NCBI GenBank assembly: GCA_040394775.1
Contig: JBEBRN010000007.1
Coordinates: 5,568 to 69,567, forward strand
Source: 40-80 sp040394775
Lineage (GTDB): Bacteria; Bacteroidota; Bacteroidia; Flavobacteriales_D; Crocinitomicaceae
DNA length: 64,000 nt
Direction of reading: 5' to 3'
This document shows, piece after piece, positions 8,668 to 18,595 of the stretch. Position 1 is the stretch's first letter, and every line of letters begins with the position of its first letter. The notes beneath the pieces were generated by a model. It had not been told where the DNA came from and did no database searches. It worked only from the letters and a program-made list of their open reading frames with translations. The translations under genes and the position numbers were made by a program.

Positions 8668-9930
8668 ATGCAAGTTTTTAAATTCGGTGGTGCTTCAGTA
8701 AAAGATGCTTCGGCAGTAAAGAATGTCGCAGAGATAATCAAAAATTTCTCTTCAGAACGATTGATAGTTGTTATTTCTGCTATGGGAAAAACGACAAATG
8801 CATTAGAAGAAATTGTAAAGGCATTGAAGTCTCAGGAACAAGACCTTTTTCAAGCGAAACTAGAAGAAATAAGAAACTATCATTTTAGCATTATTGACAT
8901 ACTATTTGAAAAGAATGATTCTCAGATAAAACAGGATATTAACGCCATTATCGCAGAAATAAATCAAAAATTTGGAAAATCATTCTCTGATAACTATGAT
9001 TATGAATATGACCAAATAGTTAGTTTAGGAGAAATCATCAGTACTAAAATCGTTGCGGCTTATCTTATTTCGGTTGAATTCGATGCTATCTGGAGTGATG
9101 CAAGATGCTTAATTCGAACCGACAGCACGTATCGAAATGCCAATGTGGATTGGGAAGAAACGGAAGTATTGATTTCGGATTTTACGAAACAGCATTCCAA
9201 TCACATTATCATTACACAAGGATTTATTGGACATACATCAGAGAATTTAACAACAACACTTGGTCGTGAAGGTTCTGATTATACAGCGGCTATTTTTGCA
9301 CATTGTACTAATGCAAAAGATGTGACCATTTGGAAAGACGTTCCCGGAATGTTAAATGCCGATCCTAAATATTTCCAAAATACGGTCAAATTAGATCAAA
9401 TATCCTATATAGAAGCAATTGAATTAGCGTATTATGGTGCCTCTGTCATTCACCCAAAAACGATAAAACCACTTCAGAATAAATCGATTCCACTTTATGT
9501 AAAATCATTTATTTCACCCACATCAGATGGAACACTAATTCATGAAAGCACCGAGAATGACGATAAAGTTCCATCCTATATTTTTAAGGAGAAGCAATTA
9601 TTGGTTTCTGTCATGCCGAAAGATTTCTCCTTTATAGCAGAAAGTAATTTGCAAACTATTTTTCAAATCCTCACGGATGAGAAGATAACGGTCAACTTGA
9701 TGCAAAATTCAGCCGTGAGCTTTTCGTTTATTATGGATGCTGAAAAGGTCGAGGTGAAAAAGCTAATCAATCGTTTGTCTGTCGATTTTAAAGCGCGGTA
9801 TAACGAAGATTTAGAGTTAGTCACCATACGGCATTACAATCCGCAAATAATTGAAAAAATCACTCAGAACAAACAGCAATTAATGGCACAATCAGATCGC
9901 CAAACGATACGAATTGTTTTGAAAAGATAA
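8668..9930 (+). CDS. lysC: Aspartate kinase (monofunctional)
   Basis: This 420-residue enzyme phosphorylates L-aspartate with ATP, the first step to lysine, threonine and methionine. The amino-acid kinase domain carries KFGGASV at 5-11, GREGSDYTAA at 199-208 and KDVPGMLNADP at 223-233, the nucleotide and aspartate binding segments. The remaining ~120 residues are ACT-like regulatory sequence; one unit is clear (LLVSVMPKDFSFIAESNLQ… with a second beta-alpha-beta after QNSAVSFSF), so feedback control is likely, though by which amino acid cannot be read. There is no homoserine dehydrogenase fusion. It ends 7 bp from the convergent T9SS gene. The symbol is by family; a paralogue elsewhere could be the main enzyme. 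Confidence 0.88.
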   Translation: MQVFKFGGASVKDASAVKNVAEIIKNFSSERLIVVISAMGKTTNALEEIVKALKSQEQDLFQAKLEEIRNYHFSIIDILFEKNDSQIKQDINAIIAEINQKFGKSFSDNYDYEYDQIVSLGEIISTKIVAAYLISVEFDAIWSDARCLIRTDSTYRNANVDWEETEVLISDFTKQHSNHIIITQGFIGHTSENLTTTLGREGSDYTAAIFAHCTNAKDVTIWKDVPGMLNADPKYFQNTVKLDQISYIEAIELAYYGASVIHPKTIKPLQNKSIPLYVKSFISPTSDGTLIHESTENDDKVPSYIFKEKQLLVSVMPKDFSFIAESNLQTIFQILTDEKITVNLMQNSAVSFSFIMDAEKVEVKKLINRLSVDFKARYNEDLELVTIRHYNPQIIEKITQNKQQLMAQSDRQTIRIVLKR

Positions 9931-9937
9931 GCTGTTT

Positions 9938-11284
9938 TTAATTTATTTTCACAAATTTGATTGGTGGAAATTTGGAAGTTTCATTTACTAAATTAAAAAA
10001 ATACGTTCCATTGGCTAAGGTTTTAGTATCAATTGGAAAACTATTGACACCTGCTACAATTTGAATCTCTTTCCGCCGAATCAATTTTCCCTTTACATCT
10101 ATTAGTGTGAGATAACCTATTGAATTCTCTGTTGCAGATATGGTTAAGGTGGCATTAGAGGAAGAAGGAATGGGATAAAGACTCCAAGATGATTTCTCTA
10201 CTTGACACATGACCGAAATAGGTGAAAACTCCTGGAACTTACCATCATTATCGACAGAACGCAATTTATAATACATTGTTTCAATAATTGCTTCATCGTT
10301 GGTAGTATAGTTATTGGTAGTGGAGGAATTTCCAACAGCAGGTATGCTAGAAGCTAAGTTCCACGTAATTCCATCACGAGAACGATAGACTTCAAAGTGA
10401 TTCACGTTTTCTTCGGTGGCAGTAGTCCAATTAAGTTGAACGTTATCATTACAAGAAGCGGAGAAATTAACTAATTCTATAGGGAGTACAGTGATTGTTT
10501 TTTTATTGTAAGCTACAAAAGATTGATCACTCGAGCCACTTAAAACGTGAACAAAAGAGACAATGTCGTTATAATTACTTGCGTTAATACCAAAATCAGA
10601 AAGTTCATAGGCAATTACTCGAATATCGCGTGGGCCAGTTAGACTAGAATTAAAATTTAAGGTGGCATCATAGAACTTCCACTGAGCGATTCCTAATTTT
10701 GCAACTCCACTAAAGATAATTGATTTTTCCACCCCAACAGTAGCACCATTTATATCTATAAATTTAAACTTATCTGTCGTAGTTGGTGGCGATCCCACTT
10801 GTGTTACTAGCACGTCTGGTATGCCATCTCCAATAAATAAAGTATCCAAGGAAGGTGTGTTATAAGTAATTGTTCCTGTACTATTAAAAAGAGCAGTTCC
10901 TAAGTCTAAACCTTGAATGCCGTCCGTTAGATAAAGACTTGGATTATTGACAACTGGTACTGGTGTCACATTACCACTTCCACCATATTCATATCCTACT
11001 CCAATATATTGAAAAGCTACTCCTGATGCAGTGGGTAATGCTTGAAATTGTAAAGGATTAAAAACAATTCCATGAGTCGCTAGCTTAGCGTCATCCACTC
11101 CTGTAGAATATACGGTTGTTCCAATTTTAAATCCTAAAAGATTATGGGAATTATCTGGAACAACTGAAGAGGAGCCTACCCACCAACCATTGTAATCAGT
11201 GTAAAGATCATCAATTGTAATTTGAGCACAAAGTAGCTGAAACGCACTGATTACCATCAAAAATAAAATGGCGGCAATTTTCAT
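9938..11284 (-). CDS. Secreted T9SS type A sorting-domain protein, function unknown
   Basis: This 448-residue protein has a signal peptide (MKIAAILFLMVISAFQLLCAQ) and a type A T9SS C-terminal domain starting near SLYPIPSSSNATLTIS and ending GTYFFNL…IKFVKIN. Before it, VNFSASCNDNVQLNWTTATEENVNHFEVYRS is the linker/fibronectin-like segment common in such proteins. The N-terminal ~270 residues are beta-rich (GVGYEYGGSGNVTPVPVVNN, GTITYNTPSLDTLFIGDGIP) and I recognise no enzyme motif. It is likely displayed on the cell surface. A perfect TACATTTG promoter lies ~30 bp upstream. Its 3' end nearly touches aspartate kinase with no visible terminator between them. Confidence 0.8.
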   Translation of the reverse strand: MKIAAILFLMVISAFQLLCAQITIDDLYTDYNGWWVGSSSVVPDNSHNLLGFKIGTTVYSTGVDDAKLATHGIVFNPLQFQALPTASGVAFQYIGVGYEYGGSGNVTPVPVVNNPSLYLTDGIQGLDLGTALFNSTGTITYNTPSLDTLFIGDGIPDVLVTQVGSPPTTTDKFKFIDINGATVGVEKSIIFSGVAKLGIAQWKFYDATLNFNSSLTGPRDIRVIAYELSDFGINASNYNDIVSFVHVLSGSSDQSFVAYNKKTITVLPIELVNFSASCNDNVQLNWTTATEENVNHFEVYRSRDGITWNLASSIPAVGNSSTTNNYTTNDEAIIETMYYKLRSVDNDGKFQEFSPISVMCQVEKSSWSLYPIPSSSNATLTISATENSIGYLTLIDVKGKLIRRKEIQIVAGVNSFPIDTKTLANGTYFFNLVNETSKFPPIKFVKIN

Positions 11285-11314
11285 ATAGAAGTTTTAACGA
11301 TTAAATTAGTGTAA

Positions 11315-11322
11315 CAAATGTA
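11315..11322 (-). promoter_or_regulatory. -7 promoter element for the T9SS protein gene
   Basis: The minus strand reads TACATTTG, an 8/8 match to TAnnTTTG, 30 bp before the ATG at 11284. Confidence 0.6.
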
Positions 11323-11387
11323 GTGAAAAAGAATATAAATGCATTGAATAATAATTTTCATTAATAAGTAAATTAACTTTTCCCATA

Positions 11388-11437
11388 AAAAAAACTCATA
11401 ACAACCATTTAATTAAATGGTTGTTATGAGTTTTTTT
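11388..11437 (-). terminator. Perfect 50-bp palindromic terminator after clpB
   Basis: A(7)CTCATAACAACCATTTAA pairs exactly with its own reverse complement, centred between 11412 and 11413, with A and T runs at the ends. It lies 18 bp past the clpB stop and can terminate in either direction. Confidence 0.85.
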
Positions 11438-11455
11438 CAAAGTTATTTATATCAA

Positions 11456-14053
11456 TTAAACGCGTTTTCTAAAAATAATATTGCCGTTGAAGACATCCAG
11501 AACGACAGGCTCACTTTTATCAATCGTATCGGCAAGAATTTGTTTACTTAACTCATTCAAAATCATTCGCTGAACAACACGTTTCACGGGTCTAGCACCA
11601 AATTGCGGGTCGTAACCTTCTTTCATAATGAACTCCACTGCGTCATCTGTGTATTCCAAGTTAATATCATTGCCTTTTAGCTGTTTCACTAAGTTGTCTA
11701 ATTGTATTTTGATAATGGATAACACAACCGATTTAGAAAGTGGTTCAAACATAATGACTTCATCAATACGATTCAAAAACTCTGGTCGAATGTGCTGTTT
11801 CAATAGTTCCATCACTTTAATCTTTGCCAGTTTAGCAATATTTGGATAGTCTTTCTCATCCGCATTTTCAAACTCTTCTTGAATAACATCAGAGCCCATA
11901 TTAGACGTCATGATGATAATCGTATTTTTAAAGTTCACCGTACGTCCTTTGTTGTCCGTCAATCGACCATCGTCTAAGACTTGTAACAAGACATTGTAAA
12001 CATCTGGATGTGCTTTCTCAATCTCGTCTAGTAACACAATAGAATACGGTCTTCTTCTTACGGCTTCTGTCAATTGACCACCTTCATCATATCCAACATA
12101 TCCCGGAGGCGCTCCTACCAAACGGCTCACCGAATGTTTCTCTTGATATTCTGACATGTCAATTCGCACCATCGCATTTTCATCGTTAAACAAATAATCG
12201 GCTAATGCTTTCGCTAACTCTGTTTTACCAACACCTGTTGTTCCAAGGAAAATAAAGGATCCTATTGGTTTTTTAGGGTCTTGTAATCCCGCACGACTTC
12301 TTCGTACAGCATCAGAAAGTGCTTGAATAGCTTCTTCTTGTCCAACAACACGTTTGCCTAATTCATCTTCTAGCTTCAGTAATTTTGTCATTTCTGATTC
12401 TAGCATTTTAGACAATGGAATTCCTGTCCACTTAGAAATTACTTCTGCTATTTCAGGAACACCCACTTCTTCTTTAATCATTTTCTCAGTGGCTTGCATC
12501 TCCGCTAACTTGACTTTTTTCTCTTCAAGAGCAATTTCCGCTTCCTTTACTTTCCCATAGCGTATTTCTGCTACTTTCCCGTAATCTCCCTGACGCTCTG
12601 CATTTTCAGCTTCTAACTTTAGATCTTCAATTTGAACTTTCAGTCCTTGAATGTCATCAATCACATTTTTCTCTGATTGCCATTTGGCTTGAAGTGCATC
12701 TCTCTGCTCTGTTAAGTTAGCTAATTCAACTTCTAGCGCTTCAATTTTCTTTTTATCATCTTCACGTTGAATAGCCGCTTTCTCAATCTCTAATTGCATG
12801 ATTTTACGGTCTAACTCATCAATTTCTTCTGGTTTAGAATTGATTTCCATGCGCAATTTAGATGCTGCCTCGTCAATTAGGTCAATCGCTTTATCAGGTA
12901 AATGTCGATCAGAAATATAACGATTGGACATTTCTACAGCGGCTATAATAGCACTGTCTTTAATCTGTACTTTGTGGTGGTTTTCATATTTCTCTTTGAT
13001 ACCACGCAAAATTGAAATAGAATCTTCCACAGTTGGTTCATCGACAAAAACGGGTTGGAAACGACGAACTAAGGCCTTGTCTTTCTCGAAATACTTTTGA
13101 TATTCACTCAAAGTAGTTGCTCCAACAGCTCGTAATTCTCCTCTTGCCAAAGCAGGTTTCAAAATATTAGCCGCATCCATAGCACCTTCTCCTCCACCAC
13201 CAGCACCTACTAGCGTATGAATCTCATCGATAAACAAGATAATTTCACCATCCGAATCAGTGACTTCTTTTAAAACGGCTTTTAAACGCTCTTCAAATTC
13301 TCCTTTGTATTTCGCACCTGCAATCAGCGCACCCATATCCAAAGAGTACACAATTTTAGATTTCAAATTATCGGGAATATCTCCTGAAATAATTCGATGT
13401 GCAATTCCCTCGGCGATGGCTGTTTTTCCAACACCTGGTTCACCGATTAAAATAGGGTTGTTTTTTGTTCTTCTTGTTAAGATTTGTAATACTCTTCGTA
13501 TTTCATCATCTCTACCAATAACAGGATCTAGTTTTCCAGCTTTGGCCAATTCATTCAAATTCTTTGCGAACTTTTCCAATGATTGGTAATTGGAGTCTGA
13601 ACTAGATGAAGTTGCTTGTTTTCCATTTCTTAAGTCCATAATAATTTCTTGTATTTTTTGTTTGGTTACTTTTTGATCTTTAAAAATCTGAGCGACACTG
13701 TCATTATTTTCCAACAATGCCATGAATAGCACCTCAATTGTCACATACTCATCCTTCATCGAGGCAGCAATTTTATGCGCATTACTTAACGTGCTTGATA
13801 GTAAAGCCGATGCAAATAACTGTCCGCCTTCAACCTTCGGAATTGTTTCTAATTGTCGATCTAAAATCGTTGCGATAATTGCTTCTTGAATATCTAATTT
13901 TCCAAAAATATACGGCAACACATCTTTATCCACTTCCATCATTCCTTTTAGTAGATGCACGGTATCAATCGCGCCATGCTTGAGTTGTTGCGCTAACTCT
14001 TGTGCACTCTGAATAGCTTGTTGCGATTTAAAAGTAAATTTTTCAAAATCCAT
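11456..14053 (-). CDS. clpB: ClpB disaggregase (Hsp100 chaperone)
   Basis: This 865-residue cytosolic AAA+ ATPase forms hexamers that pull polypeptides out of aggregates together with DnaK. Order: Clp N-domain (~1-145); first AAA+ module with Walker A GEPGVGKT (204-211) and Walker B ILFIDEIHT; the long coiled-coil middle domain (~400-530, rich in Glu, Lys and Leu) that marks ClpB rather than ClpA or ClpC; and a second AAA+ module with Walker A GTTGVGKT and the SMLESEM and YVGYDEGGQLTEAVRR segments. There is no IGF/IGL loop for ClpP. Length is normal. It is a single-gene unit with strong hairpins at its 3' side; the promoter region has no perfect -7 element, which could mean an alternative heat-shock form. 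Confidence 0.97.
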   Translation of the reverse strand: MDFEKFTFKSQQAIQSAQELAQQLKHGAIDTVHLLKGMMEVDKDVLPYIFGKLDIQEAIIATILDRQLETIPKVEGGQLFASALLSSTLSNAHKIAASMKDEYVTIEVLFMALLENNDSVAQIFKDQKVTKQKIQEIIMDLRNGKQATSSSSDSNYQSLEKFAKNLNELAKAGKLDPVIGRDDEIRRVLQILTRRTKNNPILIGEPGVGKTAIAEGIAHRIISGDIPDNLKSKIVYSLDMGALIAGAKYKGEFEERLKAVLKEVTDSDGEIILFIDEIHTLVGAGGGGEGAMDAANILKPALARGELRAVGATTLSEYQKYFEKDKALVRRFQPVFVDEPTVEDSISILRGIKEKYENHHKVQIKDSAIIAAVEMSNRYISDRHLPDKAIDLIDEAASKLRMEINSKPEEIDELDRKIMQLEIEKAAIQREDDKKKIEALEVELANLTEQRDALQAKWQSEKNVIDDIQGLKVQIEDLKLEAENAERQGDYGKVAEIRYGKVKEAEIALEEKKVKLAEMQATEKMIKEEVGVPEIAEVISKWTGIPLSKMLESEMTKLLKLEDELGKRVVGQEEAIQALSDAVRRSRAGLQDPKKPIGSFIFLGTTGVGKTELAKALADYLFNDENAMVRIDMSEYQEKHSVSRLVGAPPGYVGYDEGGQLTEAVRRRPYSIVLLDEIEKAHPDVYNVLLQVLDDGRLTDNKGRTVNFKNTIIIMTSNMGSDVIQEEFENADEKDYPNIAKLAKIKVMELLKQHIRPEFLNRIDEVIMFEPLSKSVVLSIIKIQLDNLVKQLKGNDINLEYTDDAVEFIMKEGYDPQFGARPVKRVVQRMILNELSKQILADTIDKSEPVVLDVFNGNIIFRKRV

Positions 14054-14105
14054 TTTTTAGTATTTTCCAGATAGTGCACAAATTAGTATCCAAACCTTTA
14101 AAAAC

Positions 14106-14147
14106 GACAAAACGTCAGAAAGAAATAAATCTCACTGACGTTTTGTC
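14106..14147 (-). terminator. Intrinsic terminator after the TonB-dependent receptor
   Basis: A 13-bp perfect stem (GACAAAACGTCAG / CTGACGTTTTGTC) with a 16-nt loop; on the minus strand it is followed by CGTTTTTAAA. It lies 24 bp past the receptor stop. Confidence 0.75.
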
Positions 14148-14170
14148 TTAACATTTAATTATAAAATAAC

Positions 14171-16606
14171 CTACAATGTCAAAATGTATTGAACAGAAGT
14201 TGTTCTTGGTGCTTCAATTTTCAAAGGACGCAATGAATAAGCACTATTTAGAAAATTGTTACAAATGACAGCAAATTTATGTTTTTCATTTAATTTGTAT
14301 GATAAACGCGCATCAAATATGGATTGTCCATTATGTGCCTTCCAAAATTTGGTGTAGCTAATTTGATCGAAATATTCGGCCCCATCTTCAGTAGTAACTT
14401 CTAAAACTCTTATTGCGTTATCAATATTCTTCATTTTTGAATAGTAGCGATAACTAAGTCCAACTGACCACTTTTTATAGGCAATCTCTAAATCCGCCTT
14501 CACCATGTGATTAAAACGGTACTTTAACATGCCTGTAGTCGTATCTTCAGAAGTAGTGGAATAATTATATTGCTCTCCAGTTGGCTTTCCTTCGATATCA
14601 TTTTTCTCTGCATAGTTATAGTGTGGGTCAAGTGTTTTTGGATCAACATAGGTATATCCAACCATGTAACTTACTCTGAAGTTCTTTTTCTCATCCGACA
14701 TACCAACAATGGATGCGTCAATACCACGAACTCTAGAGCGACCTGTATTTAAAAATTTGAAGCCTACTAATGTAAAAGTTGGATCCCAAGCACCAAATAA
14801 ATATTCAATGGTGTTTTCATATTTTTGATAAAATCCAGCAATATCTACATACCCCATTAAACCTCCAATTTTATATCCTTGTTTAACACCTATTTCAAAA
14901 GATAGGCTTTTTTCAGGCTGTAAATCTGGATTGGCATACGAACCAAATAACCCAGCTTTCGTTAGTAAAAACTGTTCTGTAATAGTTGGATAACGGAACC
15001 CTTGTCCTAATGACGTTCTTACAAAAGTACCCTTTGTAACTTGTAGATTGGCTCCTCCACGAAAGATAGGAACTGCTTCTGATTTTTGCTGGTTGGTTTG
15101 GAAGAATTCACCGCGGACACCTCCAGAAAGGTTTAATATATGCCAGAATTTTTTATCCAATTGAATATATCCAGCATAGTTTTTATTTATATTTACTGGA
15201 TTACCTGCCGCGGCATACAATTCTGCTTTTGAGATTGCAACATTAGATACAGCACCTCCAATGAAATTCAAATCAATAGATTTAAAGCGTTTGTGGATTT
15301 GATATTCTGCATAATATAAAGTACCGCTATTCGATTGATTATTTGAAATATGATTATTTGAAGCAAAAATACGTGTATTCAAACTATGTGAAATCCCATT
15401 ATTAGCCATATATTTCACAAAAGGATCTACATTAAATAAGAATTGATTCATCATGAATAGTGCTCCAGGGTAGCTTTGATAAATCCCTAAACTGTCATTT
15501 AACCATGCGTAGGATTGATATGTTTTATTAAGCATAGCGTTTCCATTCACACCGTAAGACAATCCTTTAATTTTTTTATTAATATGACGAATATTAAAGT
15601 TAACACGGCCTCTTACTTTAATCATATCATTATTAGAATAGGTAGGAAAAGAATCGGTCATGTGTAATGCCGTTTTAATATAATCAGGCATATATTTTTG
15701 CTTTGGTGCAGGAGCAATATAACCTTGGTCAAGATTAAAATTACCACCTACAACGACATCCCAATTTTTGATTTTACGACTGTGTAAAAAGTTGATATTC
15801 GTAAAACCCTGAAAAGAAGAATCACCATACCAATTTTCAGCAGGGCTTTTAGGTTTAGAATAATATCCACCAGATACGTTAATCATCGTTTTTGGCTTTG
15901 AACGAGGATAAGCTGTTCGGACATTAATTACACCGTTAATAGCGGATGAACTATACAACACAGAAGAAGCACCTTTGATGATTTCAATTTGCTCTATGTT
16001 CTCAATAGGAATATACGCCCATTCTGGTTTTCCAGCATCTCCACTTAATAAAGGAAGATCATCTACCACGATAGCAACACGGCTACCAACACCAAAAGTA
16101 AAACCGCTTCCACCACGAATTTGCGGATCACCATCAATAATGGAAACACCACCTGCGGTTTCAATCGCACTCTCAATGGTAGTTGCATTTTTATTTTCAA
16201 TAACTTTAGGTTTCAAAACCTCCATTGAAATTACTTGTTCTTCTAGCTTTTGTGCATATTTAGAAGTAGATACAACAACGGTTTCTAGTATCTCTTTTAT
16301 TTCAGAAAGCACTATATCATGAATAGTTGTGTCATTTTCTTTAATCACCACTTCAAATCTCTCACTTCCCAAGTCAATTGACCCACAAGTAAATTTATAT
16401 TTCCCAGGTGTTAATTCAAGGTAATAAATTCCATCTACGTCTGTAACTGCTCCAACAGACATATCGTCGATGTTCTTAATAGTCGCACCAATTACTGTTT
16501 CATTTGTCTCGCTCTCATACACAACACCTTTTAAATAACCTTTATTTTGTGAGAATGAAATGAAAGCACTGAAACAGATGATTAGGGAATAAAAGTATTT
16601 TCTCAT
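14171..16606 (-). CDS. TonB-dependent outer-membrane receptor
   Basis: This 811-residue outer-membrane transporter takes up a siderophore, cofactor or oligomer using TonB energy. A signal peptide (MRKYFYSLIICFSAFISFSQ) is followed by a carboxypeptidase-regulatory-like domain (~23-105, LKGVVYESETNETVIGATI), typical of Bacteroidota receptors. The plug follows (~125-235: PQIRGGSGFTFGVGSRVAIV, IEIIKGASSVLYSSSAINGV), then a 22-strand barrel ending in a C-terminal beta signal (YILTL). There is no SusD partner, so this is not a standard polysaccharide locus. The plug and barrel length are BtuB/FecA-like, but the ligand cannot be read. It lies downstream of a T9SS gene in the same direction with a terminator between them. 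Confidence 0.9.
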   Translation of the reverse strand: MRKYFYSLIICFSAFISFSQNKGYLKGVVYESETNETVIGATIKNIDDMSVGAVTDVDGIYYLELTPGKYKFTCGSIDLGSERFEVVIKENDTTIHDIVLSEIKEILETVVVSTSKYAQKLEEQVISMEVLKPKVIENKNATTIESAIETAGGVSIIDGDPQIRGGSGFTFGVGSRVAIVVDDLPLLSGDAGKPEWAYIPIENIEQIEIIKGASSVLYSSSAINGVINVRTAYPRSKPKTMINVSGGYYSKPKSPAENWYGDSSFQGFTNINFLHSRKIKNWDVVVGGNFNLDQGYIAPAPKQKYMPDYIKTALHMTDSFPTYSNNDMIKVRGRVNFNIRHINKKIKGLSYGVNGNAMLNKTYQSYAWLNDSLGIYQSYPGALFMMNQFLFNVDPFVKYMANNGISHSLNTRIFASNNHISNNQSNSGTLYYAEYQIHKRFKSIDLNFIGGAVSNVAISKAELYAAAGNPVNINKNYAGYIQLDKKFWHILNLSGGVRGEFFQTNQQKSEAVPIFRGGANLQVTKGTFVRTSLGQGFRYPTITEQFLLTKAGLFGSYANPDLQPEKSLSFEIGVKQGYKIGGLMGYVDIAGFYQKYENTIEYLFGAWDPTFTLVGFKFLNTGRSRVRGIDASIVGMSDEKKNFRVSYMVGYTYVDPKTLDPHYNYAEKNDIEGKPTGEQYNYSTTSEDTTTGMLKYRFNHMVKADLEIAYKKWSVGLSYRYYSKMKNIDNAIRVLEVTTEDGAEYFDQISYTKFWKAHNGQSIFDARLSYKLNEKHKFAVICNNFLNSAYSLRPLKIEAPRTTSVQYILTL

Positions 16607-16620
16607 AATTCATTATAAAT

Positions 16621-16648
16621 AAAAAACCCTACAAAAATAGTAGGGTTT
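16621..16648 (-). terminator. Intrinsic terminator between the fibronectin T9SS gene and the receptor
   Basis: A 9-bp stem (AAACCCTAC / GTAGGGTTT) with a 7-nt loop; the minus strand continues with TTTTTTATT. It lies 25 bp past the stop of the upstream gene. Confidence 0.75.
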
Positions 16649-16672
16649 CTTTATGATTTAAGATTATCAACG

Positions 16673-18271
16673 TTAAAATGCTAACTTTCCAGTCTTAATA
16701 ATTCCGTTTCCTTCGATTTGATACATGTAAATACCTGTTGTTAAACGGCTAGGTAACATGATTGAATTAACTGATTTAGTACTCAACTTAGCAGTCGCTA
16801 CTTTTCTACCTGACAAATCTAATATTGAAATAATACCATTTGTAATTTCAACATCTGATAAATCAACAACCACCTCTTGGCCATTCATATACACTTGAAA
16901 AGCAGTACCATTGATGGTGTTAACACTAACATCTGACGCTAATGTAATATCTTTTGAAACGATAGAAGAAATACCATCCACTCCACAATCAGACTTTACA
17001 GTTACAGTATATGCGTTTCCAGCTATTAGAGCTACTGGGCTTGTCCCTGTAGTTGTTACAATATTAGATACACTTGTAGAAGCATTCGATACAAAATCAG
17101 TTGATATAGCACTAACACCTTGAGGAGTTACAGCATAAATATAACCATCTGTAGGTGCTGTCGCAGGAGCTGTCCAAGAAGCATTAATTTTTCCAGCAGT
17201 TTCTGTAAGTGTTAAAGCTGTTGGCGCAGCACATCCTGTTGGAGTAGCATAATTAAATATTACTGATTTTGTCACCTCAGTAGATTTTAACGTTCCACAA
17301 TCACTTTTAACGTAAACAACATATGTTGTTCCTGTAACTAAAGGAGAACCATTATAGGTAGTTGTTGTATAACTCGCTCCAGAAGCAGTTGTGTAATCTC
17401 CGGCTGCTGGTGTCGTTCCTTGTGGAGCAAAAGCCACTAAATAACCATTCGAAGGAGCAGCTGCAGGTGCAGTCCATGATGCTGAAACACTTCCGTCGTT
17501 ATTATCTGTAGCTGTTAAAGCAGTTGGAGCATCACATGAAGCAGGATTGTAGATAAACTCTAAATCATCAAACCAAACCTCACTTCCAGCAACATTCGTT
17601 TCTTGATCTGCTGAAGAAGTAGCTGTTACTAGCACATACTGTGGGCTATCTGTACTAACATAATTAAAAGGAACGGAGAATCTTGTCCAACCTGCGTAAT
17701 CTTGACTCAAAGAAATAAATAATGCATCTGCCACTTTATTAGCTGAAGGATCAGTATAGTTACTAGTTGCTGGTGTTTCAGGATCGTAATAATGGTCTTT
17801 ATGTAAAATCACTCTGATTTTTGCTTTTTCATTAGTTCCACCTTTTGTATATTTAAAATATCCTACTAATGAATCCGGTCTAGATGTAAAAGCAATTCTT
17901 CTAATATCACCTGCACCGCCTTGATATTTAGTAGTTCCAACATATCCTTCAGATTTTGTAGTAGAAGGCGCATTTACATATCCTGTCGTTAAACTTCCAT
18001 TAACCTTAACTAATCCACCTAAATAGTTTACTGTCTCAACTCTAACACAATAAGAGCCTGAATGCGGATTACTTGTTTCTTGGAATGCTGTTTGAGCACC
18101 CAATGATGCACTTCCTCCTCCATCTTTATTAGAGTGAAAATCAACGGGTAATAAAGTATTTCCAGATCCAGTCCAATTCTCAAATCCCCCATTTGGGAAA
18201 GGTTGGCTCTGTGCAGTTAGTGTAGTAGCTGTTAAAAACAACGCTAAATTTAAAATTATTTTTTTCATCAT
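16673..18271 (-). CDS. Secreted protein with fibronectin type III repeats and T9SS sorting domain
   Basis: This 532-residue protein begins MMKKIILNLALFLTATTLTAQ; ATG at 18271 is preferred over the TTG two codons upstream. The first ~245 residues (FPNGGFENWTGS… and GSEVWFDDLEFIYN) resemble the PCMD/carbohydrate-binding type domains that precede surface modules in Bacteroidota. Two fibronectin type III-like units follow, each starting CxAPTALT and containing SWTAPA (about 248-345 and 350-445). The end (SVNTINGTAFQVYMNGQEVV…GIYMYQIEGNGIIKTGKLAF) is a T9SS sorting domain. It is probably a surface glycan-binding or adhesion protein. A perfect TATATTTG promoter lies 24 bp upstream and a terminator follows. 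Confidence 0.82.
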   Translation of the reverse strand: MMKKIILNLALFLTATTLTAQSQPFPNGGFENWTGSGNTLLPVDFHSNKDGGGSASLGAQTAFQETSNPHSGSYCVRVETVNYLGGLVKVNGSLTTGYVNAPSTTKSEGYVGTTKYQGGAGDIRRIAFTSRPDSLVGYFKYTKGGTNEKAKIRVILHKDHYYDPETPATSNYTDPSANKVADALFISLSQDYAGWTRFSVPFNYVSTDSPQYVLVTATSSADQETNVAGSEVWFDDLEFIYNPASCDAPTALTATDNNDGSVSASWTAPAAAPSNGYLVAFAPQGTTPAAGDYTTASGASYTTTTYNGSPLVTGTTYVVYVKSDCGTLKSTEVTKSVIFNYATPTGCAAPTALTLTETAGKINASWTAPATAPTDGYIYAVTPQGVSAISTDFVSNASTSVSNIVTTTGTSPVALIAGNAYTVTVKSDCGVDGISSIVSKDITLASDVSVNTINGTAFQVYMNGQEVVVDLSDVEITNGIISILDLSGRKVATAKLSTKSVNSIMLPSRLTTGIYMYQIEGNGIIKTGKLAF

Positions 18272-18595
18272 TTTCAATTATATGATTAAGGCGGCAAATA
18301 TAAAATAATAATTTCTTAGAAAATAATTATTTAACATTTTTCTTATTTGTCGCATAGTTAATACGCTTCTATTTTGATTGCTAAACTCACTTCCTATCCT
18401 CACAAATAGCTCAAAAACACCAATATATCTGTATAAAATAGAGTATATTAGAGCAACAACTTGAAAACATTAACACATCGTTTTAATCATTAATTTTACA
18501 ACTATTGGATGAATTTTACGGATTTTTTAATTAGTCCTATTGCTTTTTAGCCAAAGCTTCTATACTTTTAGAAACAAATAAAATTTTAAGTGCCT
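18272..18595. other. Divergent intergenic region (324 bp) with promoters
   Basis: This stretch separates a minus-strand secreted-protein gene from the plus-strand 3-hydroxyanthranilate dioxygenase. It holds the perfect -7 element for the minus gene and TACTTTTA (18563-18570, 7/8) for the plus gene. The middle is AT-rich with no reading frame, repeat or RNA structure that I could recognise. Confidence 0.5.
18295..18302 (-). promoter_or_regulatory. -7 promoter element for the fibronectin T9SS gene
   Basis: The minus strand reads TATATTTG followed by CCGCC, an 8/8 match to TAnnTTTG, 23 bases before the ATG at 18271. Confidence 0.65.

Noticed and set aside
14054..14100. TACTAATTTG upstream of clpB as a promoter
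   Set aside because: Spacing departs from TAnnTTTG, so it was not listed.
16673..18271. Polysaccharide utilisation locus formed with the TonB receptor
   Set aside because: No SusD-like gene or glycan hydrolase is nearby, and a terminator separates the two genes.
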